The notes under the pieces are model-generated. The model had not been told where the DNA came from, ran no database searches, and saw nothing but the letters and a program-made list of their open reading frames with translations. Below are positions 1 through 12,263 of a stretch of 64,000 bases of DNA, piece after piece. Position numbers and translations under genes: made by a program. Source of the DNA: Pohlia nutans (taxonomy: Eukaryota > Streptophyta > Bryopsida > Bryales > Mniaceae); assembly GCA_022496805.1 (NCBI GenBank), contig CM040089.1, forward strand, positions 36,812,372 through 36,876,371, given 5' to 3'. Within the stretch, counting starts at the first letter, position 1. Each line of letters starts with the position of its first letter.

Positions 1-95
1 TCTTTCCATGCAATGTCCCAGTATACTCTAAATGACAATCTAAAAACCACTTAGACATTGCATAAATTGCCGTATTCAACGTAAAATACTGAATT

Positions 96-386
96 TCAGA
101 CATTCACGTGAAGCGTAAATGCACGTCCAATCATGACAGTGGATCTATATTTCCCAACCTTCTCAGCCGCAGTCCCCGGTTTCGACAGGCCCGCTTGCTT
201 CGTTGAATCTGGCTTGGTTGTTTTGGATGCCCCCGTTGGCTTCGTTGTGTCGCTCTTCCCAGGTTTAGACAATCCTGCAGGCTTCGGAGTCTTCGCAGGT
301 GCCTTTGTTATGCTGTCGGGCTTAGTACTGCGCCTGACACTAGCCGCGGAACCCCCCGGTGTGTCCACAACCTCCTGCACTTCCAA
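96..386 (-). CDS. Lys/Pro/Thr-rich open frame, doubtful
   Basis: A 96-codon open frame encodes a basic low-complexity peptide with repeated TKPD, SKPG and KTTKPDST motifs. No family is recognised. It lies within CACTA-like repeat DNA and could be a scrap of a transposon-borne protein or a chance open frame. The opposite strand is also open over this stretch, which lowers confidence. Confidence 0.15.
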   Translation of the reverse strand: MEVQEVVDTPGGSAASVRRSTKPDSITKAPAKTPKPAGLSKPGKSDTTKPTGASKTTKPDSTKQAGLSKPGTAAEKVGKYRSTVMIGRAFTLHVNV

Positions 387-1209
387 TTCATCACTACTAC
401 TTCAAATGCACGCATTCACACTAGACAATCAAGTATGGTATGCACAGCAGAGACTGCTCACCTCCCCTCTCCACCTATGTCGAGACATGCAGTGTACCTC
501 CCCTACTTGTCATCACCCAAGCTTTCATTCACGCACATTACAACTTCAGTTCCATACACTTCACAGTCATGACGTCTGTACATGAAAACATACATGGCAT
601 TCAAGAAACACCATGCCGAATTGCCTAGACAGAGTTCCATAACAAGACATCACAGTGTTCCAAAACATGTCTGTGCAATGTCCGACGTGATGCGGGGATG
701 TTTCTGCAGACGTCCGTGCGTTTCCTAAGTCATCTTCACAAACGTGGTCACAGACGTGGTTACGCGTCACTGCTCTACCATATCTACTCTCAGCTCGTTA
801 CCTGCTCGCTCTGGACCGCAGGCTGTGTGTGCTCAGCGGACGGCGTTGTCTGCTCCACCGCATATGGATCATCTTGGTGAACCGGCTCGGCGACGGGTGC
901 GGTGACAGCTGCCTCTCCCTCCACTGTGCCCCCTCTTTTGCCCTCCTCCATCGACTACCCTCCTCCAACCTCCTCTGCAGCACCGACCTCGTCATCCCTG
1001 GGCAACACTTTTGAGAACCTCTACACTCTAAACTCTAACTTCTTGGAAAAATGAAGGCAAAAATGAGCTTTGTGCAGCCTTGAATTCTACTTAAAGGTCT
1101 CCTGACCTAACTATGAACTTATGGGTTGGCTGGGACAGCTAACCCTAGCCGCCTCTGTTCATCCAGTGAACTCGATGAAAGTCATCCCAATAGATGTCAT
1201 CAGGGACGC

Positions 1210-1281
1210 ATGGATGTCATCTTAGACATCTTCATAGACGTCATCTTAGACATCTTCATGGACGTCATCCTAGAAATCTTC
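1210..1281 (+). repeat. 24-bp tandem repeat, three copies
   Basis: Three near-identical 24-base units of the form ATGGACGTCATCTTAGACAT plus CTTC follow one another. Each contains one GACGTC/GATGTC and one GACATC-like motif, so this is a locally amplified form of the subterminal motif of the surrounding CACTA-like DNA. Confidence 0.75.
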
Positions 1282-2839
1282 ATGGACAGCGGGATGTCAT
1301 CATTGATGTCCTTCCAAATGTTCCAATGTTGGCTATTGACTGTAATTTTTGAATTCATCTTGCACTCACATAAATTTAAAGACTTCATATTACTGAGACG
1401 TCTTGCTTTTCTAAAAGCGTTTTACTTGGCTAAAAATGTGTTAAAAGAAATTTTTACAAGTTTCTAATCAAATAAACTCTGATACAAGCACAATTTTATT
1501 TTTAGACAAATAAAACATCTTACACTTGCGTCTAAATGCTTTTCAGTATATTAAGAAATATGAAGTTTTTGAAAGTACCTAAGTTTAAAATTTTAAAAAA
1601 AAAAACATTGTAATGAACATGATGAAAGTTCAATGATGAGTATGGGTTTTGCATGGTATGGTTCACCAATTTTTTTGTTACAATGCAAAATTTTGCTCTT
1701 CTTTTTAATCTTTTAGAACTTCATAAATAGAAATTGGTAGTAGAAGTTTAAAAAAAATTGAACTACTACAACTAAGTGATGCCTTCTACCAATGCCAACA
1801 AAAGAAGTTAAAAGTAACAAACATGCAATCCAAATTAATGTTTATGTGAAACATTAGTGCCCTGTTGTAGTGCAAAACTGCACACAAAAATTATGAAAGA
1901 GAAGAAGGTTGTGCATGGAATTTTGAGCTATGTGAAGAGAAATATGTGAAGAGAAATATGTTCCACATTTTTCCGATTTTTTCCAAATTATTGAAATTTT
2001 AATTTAAAAATATATGTTGCCGAAAATTGTTCTCTGACTATTTCTAAAATACTTTTTTGATGGATTTTATTTATTTTTGTTTCCTTCATAACAAAAAATT
2101 TCAAGTGGGAGTATTTTCAAATTTTCAAATATAGAACCAAACATGAACTATATTTACATTCAAAGTTTAACTATATTGTTCAAAGTGGTATTAGAATGGG
2201 AGTTTTAATTTATACTCAAAATCTTCAAGATTAAATCATTTAGACAAACTAGGATTTAATTCTATCATTCATAAATACATAAATTTAAAAGTTAGTTCAC
2301 TTCATTTTTCATTGTAATATTTCCTAATTTTTTTTAAAGGGGATTAAAAGTTATCTCTTTCAATAAAATTATAAATGCACAATGTGCGCAAATGTGCACC
2401 AAAAGGCATGATAATTCACAACTCTGAATTCCCTCAATATGGTGAACCATACCATGCACGACGGTGTTGCTCTGCGAATGGATTAAAGCCTCACGTGATG
2501 TTCTAGTCTCCAACATTGAATGTGGCAGGTAGGGATTCAACATGGTGAACTTCAACGTGGTGTACATCTTGATATCGAGGAAGCGGTCGCCAACGGCGAC
2601 AAACATAGATGTCTTCTTGCGGCCACTTTTGAAAGAGCTACATCAACTTTGGCGTGGTGTCGCGGCCCACTATTTCACCCAACCACTCGGGTCCCGACGC
2701 TTCAACCTACGGGGGTTGCTGATGTGGACCATTTCCGATTTTCCAGCGTACAGCCTCATCTCAGGCCTATGCTGTAAGGGATATAAAGGATGTCCGTGTT
2801 GTGGCCCAGAGACGGACGCTCCATCTGTCATCACCTTGG

Positions 2840-3720
2840 ACATCCTAGAAGACAATGATGAAGACGTGTGCACGTCTATTACGGATGTCATCGCAGACAC
2901 ATCACGAACAACGTGCAAATGTCCGCTGGGATGTTCCAGCCCACGTTCGGAGCGTGACATCAGAGATGATCGCGGAGACACCGTGCACATCGAGTGAGAC
3001 GTTTCGTGCAATCCCAGGTCTCTAATGTCGCGCCCGATGTCTTCACGGGTGTTTAGAGAGACACCCGTCACGACGTCTGTAGAAGCATCCCGTACGTCTT
3101 AGACCACGCCATACTGGTATGTTCCAGAAGACATCCCAAATGTTTCGGTGTACGTTGTCCAGAATGTCTGGTTTTGTGACTTCTGAGATGGTGCCATGTC
3201 ATCCCCGACGTCTATAGACGTCTTAGACCGTGTCACAGTGGACGTCTGTGCGAAAACGCCCTACTGCATGAAGAATGTATGCAGCGATGTCTGATGGGAC
3301 ATCTCCTTGAACATCCTAGAAGACAATGATGGAGACGCGGGCCCGTCTGTTCCGGATGTCTTCGCGGACATGTCATGAACAGCATGCGGAGGTCCCCGGG
3401 ATGTCCCAGTTGACGTTCGGAGAGCGACATCACGGGCCACTTCTCACAGATCTTGGATGTCAGCGCAGACATAGTCTACGTGAACTAAAACATCCGTGGG
3501 AGGACGTTGTATCTCATGTCGCCTACTATGTCTCAATGGATGTTCATGTAGACATCCGCTGCGACGTGCTCAGAAGTATCCCGCATGTCTTATAGGGTCA
3601 GGAGGCTCCAATGTTTCGGGAGACGTGTAACTGTTTGATGGGACGCTGTCTGTGACGTCTCCGACCGTGACTTATGTGCTTCTGCGCTGTCTTCCAAGAC
3701 ATCAGCTATTTGAGCATTCA
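2840..3720. repeat. Diverged tandem duplication (~470-490 bp unit) of GATGTC-rich DNA
   Basis: The stretch from 2841 (CATCCTAGAAGACAATGATG) recurs at 3312, including the following GGATGTC, ACGTTCGGAG and GACATCA motifs. A later segment at about 3069 (GACGTCTGTAGAAGCATCCC) recurs at about 3561. The offsets of 471 and about 490 bases indicate one old duplication with small indels. There is no coding signal. Confidence 0.6.
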
Positions 3721-4814
3721 CTATTGCATAGTAAATGATAATGGGGATGTACCATGGGACATTGCAGTTCACCACCGGAGACATCGTTGCGCTTCGAGGA
3801 CGTCGTTGTGGACATCCCAAGGGATGTCCACGAAAACATCCCCACGTCATCGAAGTCATCGTGAACGAGATGTCTTACGGACGATGGCCTAAACACAGTA
3901 TGTCGTAGCAGCTCGTCCAACGTGGATTTTTCCGTGCCATGTAGGTTAAGTTTTGTAAATTAGGAAATTCCAAAATATATCCACGTGTATTTTCCACCAT
4001 AAATGTTGGAAAATCCTCCTATATTATAAAATTCTATTTTTGTCCGACGAGGATTATTAATATTATAATATTAATAAATTATAATATTTTTAATATATTA
4101 ATATTAAAAATCAGTTTTATATAATTTTTTCCTTATATAATATAATATTTTTAAAAATTATTATTATTTTAATATTATTATATTATTCTGATACTAATAT
4201 AATATTACAATATTATAATTTAAAATTATTTTAAAGAATGGACGAATCAGAAATATGGCGATTACAAGATATCAAATATAAAATCAATAATCCAAATTAT
4301 GTGGTGATTTTAAATTAAAGTATATTAGACAAAAAGGAAAGAGTATTTAATAGGGTGAACCGGTTCTTTTTTGCGCTCTTGCAAACCGCTGCCCATTATG
4401 CTGAATTTTTTACATCGGGTAGCAATTCACCTCGCATTCCAGTAAATTTCAGACACTTACCCTCGGTAAATCCAGAATCCCGTGCCAACGTGGCAAACCT
4501 GCGTCTTTCCGGATGTCCTGCGTCATGTCCTCATAAACGCGCAGATGTCTGCAGACATCTACGTGTTCTTTCCGAAACACGCACCTCGCCGAACCCTGGG
4601 ATTTGAAATTATCTCCAACAACGCAAAGACATCCCTCTGTTGTGCGAGACATCCACTCAAACCGCAAAGACATCACACAGATGTCTCTGCGTCTTCCGAA
4701 GACATCACCAAAAACGCGGGTTTCTTATAGTGTATAATTATAAGAAATTAAATTCCAAACTAAACATATGTGCATTCATAGATTTTACATAATGCTAATG
4801 AATAATTTTACGTC

Positions 4815-5165
4815 CATTTTATAATGTCTAAACTTTATGATGTCTAAAATCTATAATGTCTAAAATTTTAGATTTTATAATGTTTAAACTTTACAATGTT
4901 TAAAATCTATAATGTCTAAAATTTTAGATTTTATAGTGTCTAAACTTTACAATGTTTAAAATCTATAATGTCTAAAATTTTAGATTTTGTAATGTCTAAA
5001 CTTTACAATGTCTAAAATCTATAATGTCTAAAATTTTAGATTTTATAATGTCTAAACTTTACAATGTCTAAAATCTATAATGTCTAAAATTTTAGATTTT
5101 ATAATGTCTAAACTTTATAAAGTCTAAAATCTATAATGTTTAAAAATTTAGATTTTACGTAAAAT
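4815..5165. repeat. AT-rich 56-bp tandem array, about six copies
   Basis: Anchor positions 4826, 4882, 4938, 4994, 5050 and 5106 give an exact 56-base period. Each unit holds TCTAAACTTTA(C/T)AATGT, TCTAAAATCTATAATGT and TCTAAAATTTTAGATTTTATA. The last part is nearly self-complementary, so each unit can form a small hairpin. The array sits just beyond the truncated C-terminal end of the neighbouring TNP2-like transposase. Confidence 0.9.
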
Positions 5166-7029
5166 TATTCATTAATGTATAATTCTAGTCATTATAGATT
5201 CAATAGACATTATAGATTTTACGTAATGCTAATGAGAATAAAATGAACGAGAGGGGTATTAGAATTACCTGCTCTAGTTCATGTTTTTTCCACACCCATG
5301 GTGCTTCGGCATACTGCCAAACTTTGTTGCCTTTATCATCGACGCCAACCTCTATTGCATGTAAGTCGTCTATAATGTTCAATTCCTTCAGAGCATGTCT
5401 CATAGCCACAGAATCAGCCTTTGTACCCTTAGTACTTGAGAATGTTTGGAAGAGACACGAAGTAACATTCTTCTCAACATGCATGGGGTCACAAAGGTGC
5501 CGTATTTTTAAATCCTACAATGACCAAATTTAATAGTGAGATTTCAAGAATAATTACAATTATCTCTTTCTATATTCTTAAAGACAATTATTACGAGTGC
5601 CTAAAAGTTTTTTATGATACTAAAGTTTTCACCATTAACTAGAATGTACCATTTAATGGAAAAGAAGTTGCTACACATGTGAGCTACTTGCAATGAGCAC
5701 CAAGACACTTGGAAAAAAAGATTGCACCTTGAAGTACGGTAATTCATAAAAAATGGATAAATGCTTCATCTCGTTGTTTTCTAATTTCAGTGACTTCTTC
5801 ACAGTTGGTGTACCTTGGACCTTGTCCCACTGTTTAATCCAAAAATTCCCGTCAACCCTCTTAGGCCGTGGAAAATTTCCATTCTTCTTGTCAAACTTGT
5901 CTTTGTATTCAGGCCTCCTATATTTGCATCTATGTTGGGTGAACTTCCTGTATCTTGTATAGATGATTTTTCCAAGGGCAGGCTTTGCTTCCAATTGATC
6001 TGGCCCACACATGGGTCATCCATGGTATCCGCTAACAGTCAAGGATGAGGCCACACCATATCCGGGCCAATCATGAATAGTCCAAAGCATGATGGCATGC
6101 ATGGTAAAGTGTTTTTGTTTGTTCTTGGCTGACACATCAAACGCTGGAACTCCCTTTTCCCACAAGAGCTTCAATTCATCTACCAATGGACGCAAATAAA
6201 TGTTCATATTCTCGGGTTTTTATTTCCCTACACAGAGAGAACCATCACTGGATTAGGAATTAGGTCTACAATGCATATGAAACAATTCAAATCTGAGCTG
6301 GATGTAGATGGCAAAGACAAGCTAAATATAACAATGGCTAGTACAATGGGGTTGTGCAACAAGGTCTGTGCTTATGCCTTGTGACAGACGTTATTCATAT
6401 AAATTGAGGTAAGAAAACACTCCCTTGGATGCATTGCTAGCTATTTTAGTGAGCCAGTGAGGTAAGAAAGCACCAGACAGTGAGTCCTACCTAGTTGCAT
6501 TGAATGCTGACATGCTAACTAAAGCTAACTAACATGCATGATTGGTTATCCAAAACTAAGAGCCGGTAGGTAGGGACCTCCTTTATTCCCTTTTACTTCC
6601 TGATTCAAACAGTGATTTCCAAGATGCGTTACAAATGTTTCACTAATAACAAAAATGGGGTTGATGTATAAAGCTAAAGTGTAAATGTTAATGTCCAGAT
6701 CACATAGACCTGTATAGTTGGATTTAGGGTTTTTGTGATCTTGACATTGACATTAAATTTGGGATTCTTGACATTGACATTGACATTTGTGATCTTGACA
6801 TTGACATTAAATTTGGGATTCTTAATTTAATAAATTGTAATTAAAATTTCAAGTTTATCTTTTAAATTAAATTAAGAATCCCAAATTATCCCAAAAATTT
6901 GAAAATCGTTGTAATGAATTTGGAATAACATGCACTACCAGATGGTATGATTTCCATTATTTGATTCTATTTATTTTGGAAAAACATGTTTAAGGTCTCA
7001 CTTTTCAAACTAAGAATAACACGCAATTC

Positions 7030-7415
7030 GCTATTTATGCACTTGGCCAAGTGCGCTCATTTCATAAGCATATTTGACTTTAAAATAAGTTGGTTAAATA
7101 TTTCTCTAAAAAACATCAATGTTGTCTTTCTTCAATCCCTTACATTGTAAACAAAATAATTAATTTAATTCTTTTTTATTCTTATCTTTATCTTTTCTTT
7201 TACCTTTTCTTTTTTATCTTGATTTCTTTCTTGTCTTCTTTCTTGTCTCCCTCTTGTCTTTCTTCTTGTCTTCTTTTTGTCTTTCTTCTTGTCTTCTTTT
7301 TTGTCTTTCTTCTTGTCTTCCTTTTTGTCTTCGTTGTCTTTTTCTTCTTCTACTTTTTCTTCAGTTGGGAGTGCTGAACCCTAAACAATGGAAGCAAGCC
7401 AACAAAAATTTAAAA

Positions 7416-7457
<42 letters not shown>

Positions 7458-8612
7458 TTTTTTTTTTTTTTTTTTTAAATTTTTTTTAAATTGGGCCGTG
7501 GGGTACTGCTGAACCCCAAAATGGCAGCTGCCCAAAACAAAAAACAAAAAAAATAAAAAATAAAAAAATTGGCCGTGGGGTGCTGCTAAACCCTAAATGG
7601 CAGCCGCCCACCAAAAAAAAAGTTTAAAAATAAAAATAAAAATAAAAATAAAATAAAAATAAATAAAATATACTTTTTTTGACTTTTTCAAAAATTTCTA
7701 TTTTTAGGCGCTGAGGTGCGCGGCCGCGCACCCTAAAGCCTTCTCATCTCCCTCATTTCTATCTTCATCTCCCTCATTTCTATCTTCATCTCCCTCTCCA
7801 TCCCTCCCCTCTCCTCATATATATAGGGGAGAGGAGAGGAGAAGGGATGGAGAGGGAGATGAAGATCCATCCCTTCTCCTTCTTCTCTCCATCCCTTCTC
7901 CTTCTTCTCTCCATCCCTTCTTCTTCTCTCCATCCCTTCTCCTCTCCTCTCCCCTATATATATGAGGAGAGGGAAGGGATGGAGAGGGAGATGAAGATAG
8001 AAATGAGGAAGATGAGAGGGCTTTAGGGTGCGCGGCTGCGCACCCCAACGCCTAAAAATAGAATTTTTTGAAAAAGTCAAAAAAGTCAAAAAAAAGTTTT
8101 TTATTTTTTTTTATTTTTTTGGGCGGCTGCCATTTAGGGTTCAGTAGCACCCCACGGCCACCAAAACAAAACAAAAAAAAACAAAACAAAAAAAAAAAAC
8201 AAAAGTTTTTTTTTTTTTTTTTTTCTTTTTTTTTTCTTTTGTTGGCTTGCTTCCATTGTTTAGGGTTCAGCACCCCCATTTGAAGAAAAAGTAGAAGAAA
8301 GAAAAGACAACGAAGACAAAAAGGAAGACAAGAAAAATGACAAAAAGAAGACAAGAAGAAAGACAAGAGGGAGACAAGAAAGAAGACAAGAAAGAAATCA
8401 AGATAAAAAAGAAGAGATAAAAGAAAAGATAAAAGAAAAGATAAAGATAAGAATAAAAAATAATTAAATTAATTATTTTGTTTACAATGTAAGGGATTGA
8501 AGAAAGACAATAATTGTCGGTTTTTTTAAAAAAAAGTTACACAAGAAAAATTATGCGCTCGGGGACCAAGTGCATGATTATATTGCCAAGTGCGTAAATA
8601 GCAAATTTTGTG
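7030..8612. mobile_element. Large foldback (hairpin) element, ~1.5 kb inverted repeat
   Basis: Two arms of about 700 bases are inverted copies around a centre near 7890. Paired landmarks from outside in are the CTATTTATGCACTTGGC / GCCAAGTGCGTAAATAG pair, CTTTCTTCAATCCCTTACA / TGTAAGGGATTGAAGAAAG, the TTGTCTTC-rich tract and its complement, AACAATGGAAGCAAGCC / GGCTTGCTTCCATTGTT, the CCGTGGGG(T)(A)CTGCTGAACCC motif, and GTGCGCGGCCGCGCAC / GTGCGCGGCTGCGCAC. Poly(A)/poly(T) runs at 7410-7475 and 8160-8240 break the symmetry. The centre is a CT-rich (CCATCCCTTCTC)n spacer. It lies between two exon blocks of the TNP2 remnant, so it probably inserted into an intron. Open frames inside are low-complexity by-products. 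Confidence 0.85.
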
Positions 8613-10456
8613 TTGAATGAAACTTGACATAAATCAACTCTGTTATTTTTTGAAAAAACACAATATCTTATTTGGAAGATCCATACTGTACAAACGATAA
8701 CCAACTCGGAAAAGAACCAAGATAAATTTGGATGGATGATAAATTTTACAAGATGTAGTCAAGATAAAGGTTACAATCTGTTCGTCATTCATTGCATAGA
8801 CACATGCGCGTTAAAGGATTAAATGGTTAATGCACGAATCTAAGCAATAAAATTTACAATAACTCACTTTGTGGAACAAACTGATTCCAATCCTTTTAGT
8901 ATTGCAAAATAGAAGATAAGCATAGCTTGAAATTAATCAAATTATGAGTAATGACATTACCTGGCACGATGGTATTCAAGATGATGTGGCTTTTCTTGAT
9001 TGCCAAATCGGTGGGCAAATTGTAAACAATAATGAGTATTAGCCATGTAGAGTGAGAAGCTGAATTGTGGCCATAGGGATTCACACCATCTAGAGCAACT
9101 GCGAGAAAAACAGACCTCTCTTCTTCATTCAATTTGGCCCAATGTTCTTCTGCCCAAAGCCAAGCTTCTGAATCTGAAGGCATTCGCATCACCCCGTCAT
9201 CACTCCTCTGTTTTTTGTACCATCTCATGAGTTTTGCAAGGGTAGGGCTTTTATATAGAGCTAGCAACCGTGGGGTCAATGGAAAATACCACATTTTCTG
9301 CAAAAAGAAAATCATTACATCCTATAAGTCTACAACTTACAATAAAATGTTGTACCGCCCCCGGTTTGGTTAATTTTTTTTTGTTACAATAACTTTCTTT
9401 GGAATTAGAGTGAAGGATGATACTTATCATTATATGAGGGAAATGGCTTCTATATTGAAAATTAGTGTATTGAGATTTTTCTATATAAGTTATGAAAAAC
9501 AAACAAACATAGGGAAAAAGTAGATGCATGAAAAAAAAAATAAGAAAAATAGAAATAAACATTGAAAAAAGAGTAAGAAATATATTAAATCAATAAATCT
9601 TTAAGTTCTCTTATTGAGGTTATCAAAGAGTAATAATTACATAAACATGACCATATAAATATACAAGTTCAATTTCTAATTAGTTTAACAAATCAGTCTT
9701 CATAATTTAGGTGTTAATTCAATCCAAAAAATAAAAATAAACCACTTAAGAAAGCATAAATTTAAAATTCACACAAGACAAGATGTACCACCTTCCGGGG
9801 AACCTTTGAGTTCTTTGTGCGCTCCTTGTAACGGCTCAAATCACACTTCTTGCAAAATCGTTCGTTTTTGTCATCGCCGTAGTACAACATGCCATCGCAC
9901 GGACAAACATCAATTGTGATGTAGTCAAGGCCCACTTTTGTAATTGCATCCCGGGCCTCTCTCCAGGTCTCAGGCATTGTGGAATTTGAGCTGGGAGGAA
10001 CCACATGTGAACACATTCCCGCAAAAATGTCGTTCATAGCTACGTTTGATATCCTATGTCGTGCTTGGATATTCAAAAAGAAGATTATAGTCTCCAATCG
10101 GCCCCTAAGGGAATTATCATATAGTCGAACTTTGGCGTCTTTTTCAAGCTGTGTAGGTCCATCTCCAAAGTTGCTATCAACTTTCAAGTTTCGAAGCATT
10201 TCTTCTAGTGGATTGAAAGAACAATCCCAGGCTGTGCCATGATCATTGCTGGATCCTGGCTAAGAAGTTTTTGTTTGGGGTAGGCTCGTTGGTTGACAAG
10301 GAATGGGGTCGGCCTCCCTTGTTGGTACGGGTCTCCCTTCCAACTTAGCCAACTGCTCTTCAAACATACCCTATATTTATTGAAAAAACCAATTAAGCGT
10401 TAGTAAAGCACCAATCCAAGTGAAGCACCACTATTGTAGTGCAAAATGAAAATTAT

Positions 10457-10676
10457 CCCCTAAAGAACCGAGGATTCATGGTTTTGAAATGACAAATTCA
10501 ATAGATCTATTGTAAAAAATATAACTCAAATTATATATCACTGTAATCAATGAAGAACATTGCAGGTGATGGTCAAACAACAAATAAATTTGAATAAAAA
10601 GAAGTCCACATATGACCTACTCAAAAATCCTAAAATAAACATAAGGCTCAATTTGGACTTCTTGGTCCTTTAGGGG
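10457..10676. mobile_element. TTAA-class MITE, short family, TTAT-flanked (copy A)
   Basis: It begins CCCCTAAAGAACCGAGGATT and ends CTTCTTGGTCCTTTAGGGG. The flanks are TTAT on the left (10453-10456) and TTAT on the right (10677-10680), a direct repeat. The interior matches the short elements at 52964, 54886, 59996, 61876 and 62463 but in the opposite orientation. It lies inside the TNP2 remnant. Confidence 0.8.
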
Positions 10677-11071
10677 TTATTAGGACTTATCTTACCTTCC
10701 ATCTATCACATATGTCATTCTTCTTTAGGTGCTCTTGGACAGTAGTAAGTGATCGTGGGATGGGAGTATCTCTTTCTGGAAATGAGCATTTCACACACGG
10801 GCAAATTATTATTGGCACCATCCTATTTGGTAACTCATAATTGTCATTTACCACACCTCGACGCCGTTTTTTCCGGCCTCGTGCTTGCGGATGGTAAAAA
10901 GTATATTGAACAGCAAGATCTTTATCAGCATTTGCTGCTGGATTTGACGGAACGTGATCTTCTGGATCATACAAAACCTTGGCTCGTCCTATTCCTACAA
11001 ACAAGATTTTCACATCAGTAATTGCATTGCATGATTAATGTAATTTACTAATTAGTGAGATTACTAATTAG

Positions 11072-11458
11072 TCCCTAAACGTACCAGGGTATCCCAGCTG
11101 AGAATTGACAACTTGAGAAAAATCATAAAGTACTATTTAAAAGAATGTTTTGGAATTAATATACAGATGTAAGTTCTAAATTTTGAATTTTAGATTCCAT
11201 CCGTATGGTTCAATTCACTAATAGTCTAATACTATCACCAATATTTAATTATAAAATTTGAAAGTTAAAATTAAAAATTCCTTCTAAATTTGATTACAAA
11301 CAAAATTTTAATATTTTGGCAGTAAAAATTGTTGGAATGAATTTGAAATGAGACAAGTATGACTAAATCCAACCATTAGATAGGATGACAACTTGGTGAA
11401 GTATCGATGAAAAATTTAGATGACTTTCATCCAAACATTGATGAGAATGCAGGAAAGG
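11072..11458. mobile_element. TTAA-class element, medium family, 3'-truncated relic (copy D)
   Basis: It starts TCCCTAAACGTACCAGGG after a TTAG that may be a mutated TTAA. The interior (GAATTTTAGATTCCATCC, CTATCACCAATATTTAATTA, TTGATGAAGTATC-like) matches the elements at 25818, 35032 and 62700. No right terminus is recognisable. Confidence 0.55.
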
Positions 11459-12029
11459 TTTGAATCTATTAGTAGTCTAGTTTCTGCATGCTGTGACATT
11501 GTTTCATATATTACGTCCAATTAGCCGCTTGCTTTTTAGACCGGCCTACAAGCCGTAGTAAGTAGTGAGTTGTTGAAGTGCTTAATTTTCTGTAATCAAT
11601 CGACGTGTCATTTCTGTAAATGAGGTAGACTTCTTTAATTTGCTGCCAAGAAAACAAAATAAGTAAGCTTAGGGGTTAGTGAGCATTTGGTGTAATTCCC
11701 ATTAGTGAGAGTGAAACTATGAAAGATTAAAAGCCTCTAAAACATGTAACATTCATGGTCCATAACATGCGGAAATAAAAATACCTCGATGACTTGGATC
11801 TGTCCAAAATCAAACGTGAACGTTGAAGTGTGACCTAGCGTAGTTACAAGTCACCAATCTTGGCTTTAGACCGTTGCTCCTGAATTCTCTGCTCACCACC
11901 TTTCTAGCGTTAGCATCGTCAATAATTCAGATCTGAGATACTGCCATACCTGCGTTGCCGCGTTGGTACAGTTCTCCTCCACTGTGCCTTCTCTCTTTCA
12001 AAAAACTTCTCCCACCTCTACCACTTGTA
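11459..12029. other. Gene-free spacer between divergent CACTA genes
   Basis: This is the interval between the start of the minus-strand TNP2 remnant and the plus-strand transposon gene. If the two belonged to one element, it would have held their divergent promoters. No strong promoter motif or open frame stands out. Confidence 0.35.
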
Positions 12030-12263
12030 CACTACTAGAGAGTGCGTAAAAACCAAGACAAAACCAACACACATCTGTTGGAACCAACAGAGAATGGGTT
12101 TAACGCAGCAAACATTTAGTCATCTGCACAGAACCAACAAGTTTTCTCTTGGAACCAACAAGTTCCTGTTGATTTTCCGGAATCAACTGTTCCTAACCCG
12201 CACAGAACCAACAGAATTTCTGTTGATTTTGTGCGGGTTAGGAACCCCATTTCTCTAGTTGTG
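12030..12263. mobile_element. 234-bp CACTA-type MITE with 3-bp target duplication
   Basis: The left end CACTACTAGAGAGTGCG and right end CATTTCTCTAGTTGTG are imperfect inverted repeats (CACTACTAGAGA / CACAACTAGAGA). GTA flanks both sides (12027-12029 and 12264-12266), the 3-bp duplication expected for CACTA elements. The interior is built from GAACCAACA and TGTTGGTTC-like subterminal repeats in both orientations. Confidence 0.85.

Larger units (their letters stand above)
1..4732. mobile_element. CACTA-type transposon end with long subterminal repeat region
   Basis: The right boundary at 4732 reads ...CGCGGGTTTCTTATAGTG, whose reverse complement begins CACTATAAGAAACCCGCG, a form typical of plant CACTA (En/Spm) inverted termini. 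The 230 bases inside it carry many copies of a GACATC/GATGTC hexamer, some written as GACGTC, as expected of subterminal transposase-binding repeats. The same motif recurs densely at about 460-760, 1180-1310 and 2800-3900 on both strands. No convincing left CACTA terminus is visible, so the element starts outside the window or its left end has decayed. AT-rich filler lies at 1300-2500 and 3950-4340. No transposase reading frame is recognisable, so this part is non-autonomous or a deletion derivative. Confidence 0.6.
5266..11013 (-). pseudogene. CACTA/En-Spm TNP2-like transposase, exon remnants
   Basis: Reading leftward, protein blocks occur in the order of plant TNP2-type transposases. At 10687-11013 is a transposase-associated domain with the zinc-knuckle-like IICPCVKC and a HLKKNDICDRW ending. 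At 9774-10199 is a block with WREARDAITKVGLDYITID, CPCDGMLYY and FCKKCDLSRY. At 8960-9312 is the catalytic-region block ALDGVNPYG, HSTWLILIIVYNLP, ending at a VPG/gtaatg splice donor. At 6001-6207 is YLRPLVDELKLLWEKGV with MLWTIHDWPGYG. At 5704-6012 is a PRPKRVDGNFW block, and at 5266-5484 the MHVEKNVTSCLFQTF block. The frame stops there, well short of the usual C-terminus. A long foldback and a MITE interrupt it, so it is probably inactive. Confidence 0.75.

Noticed and set aside
389..420. CACTACTACTTC as a left CACTA terminus
   Set aside because: Beyond nine bases it matches neither the 4732 nor the 16583 terminus, and no target duplication is evident.
7733..8366. Long open frames rich in Ser/Pro/Phe/Lys within 7.1-8.4 kb
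   Set aside because: They come from CT-rich and poly(A/T) arms of the foldback and are open on both strands; no protein family is recognisable.
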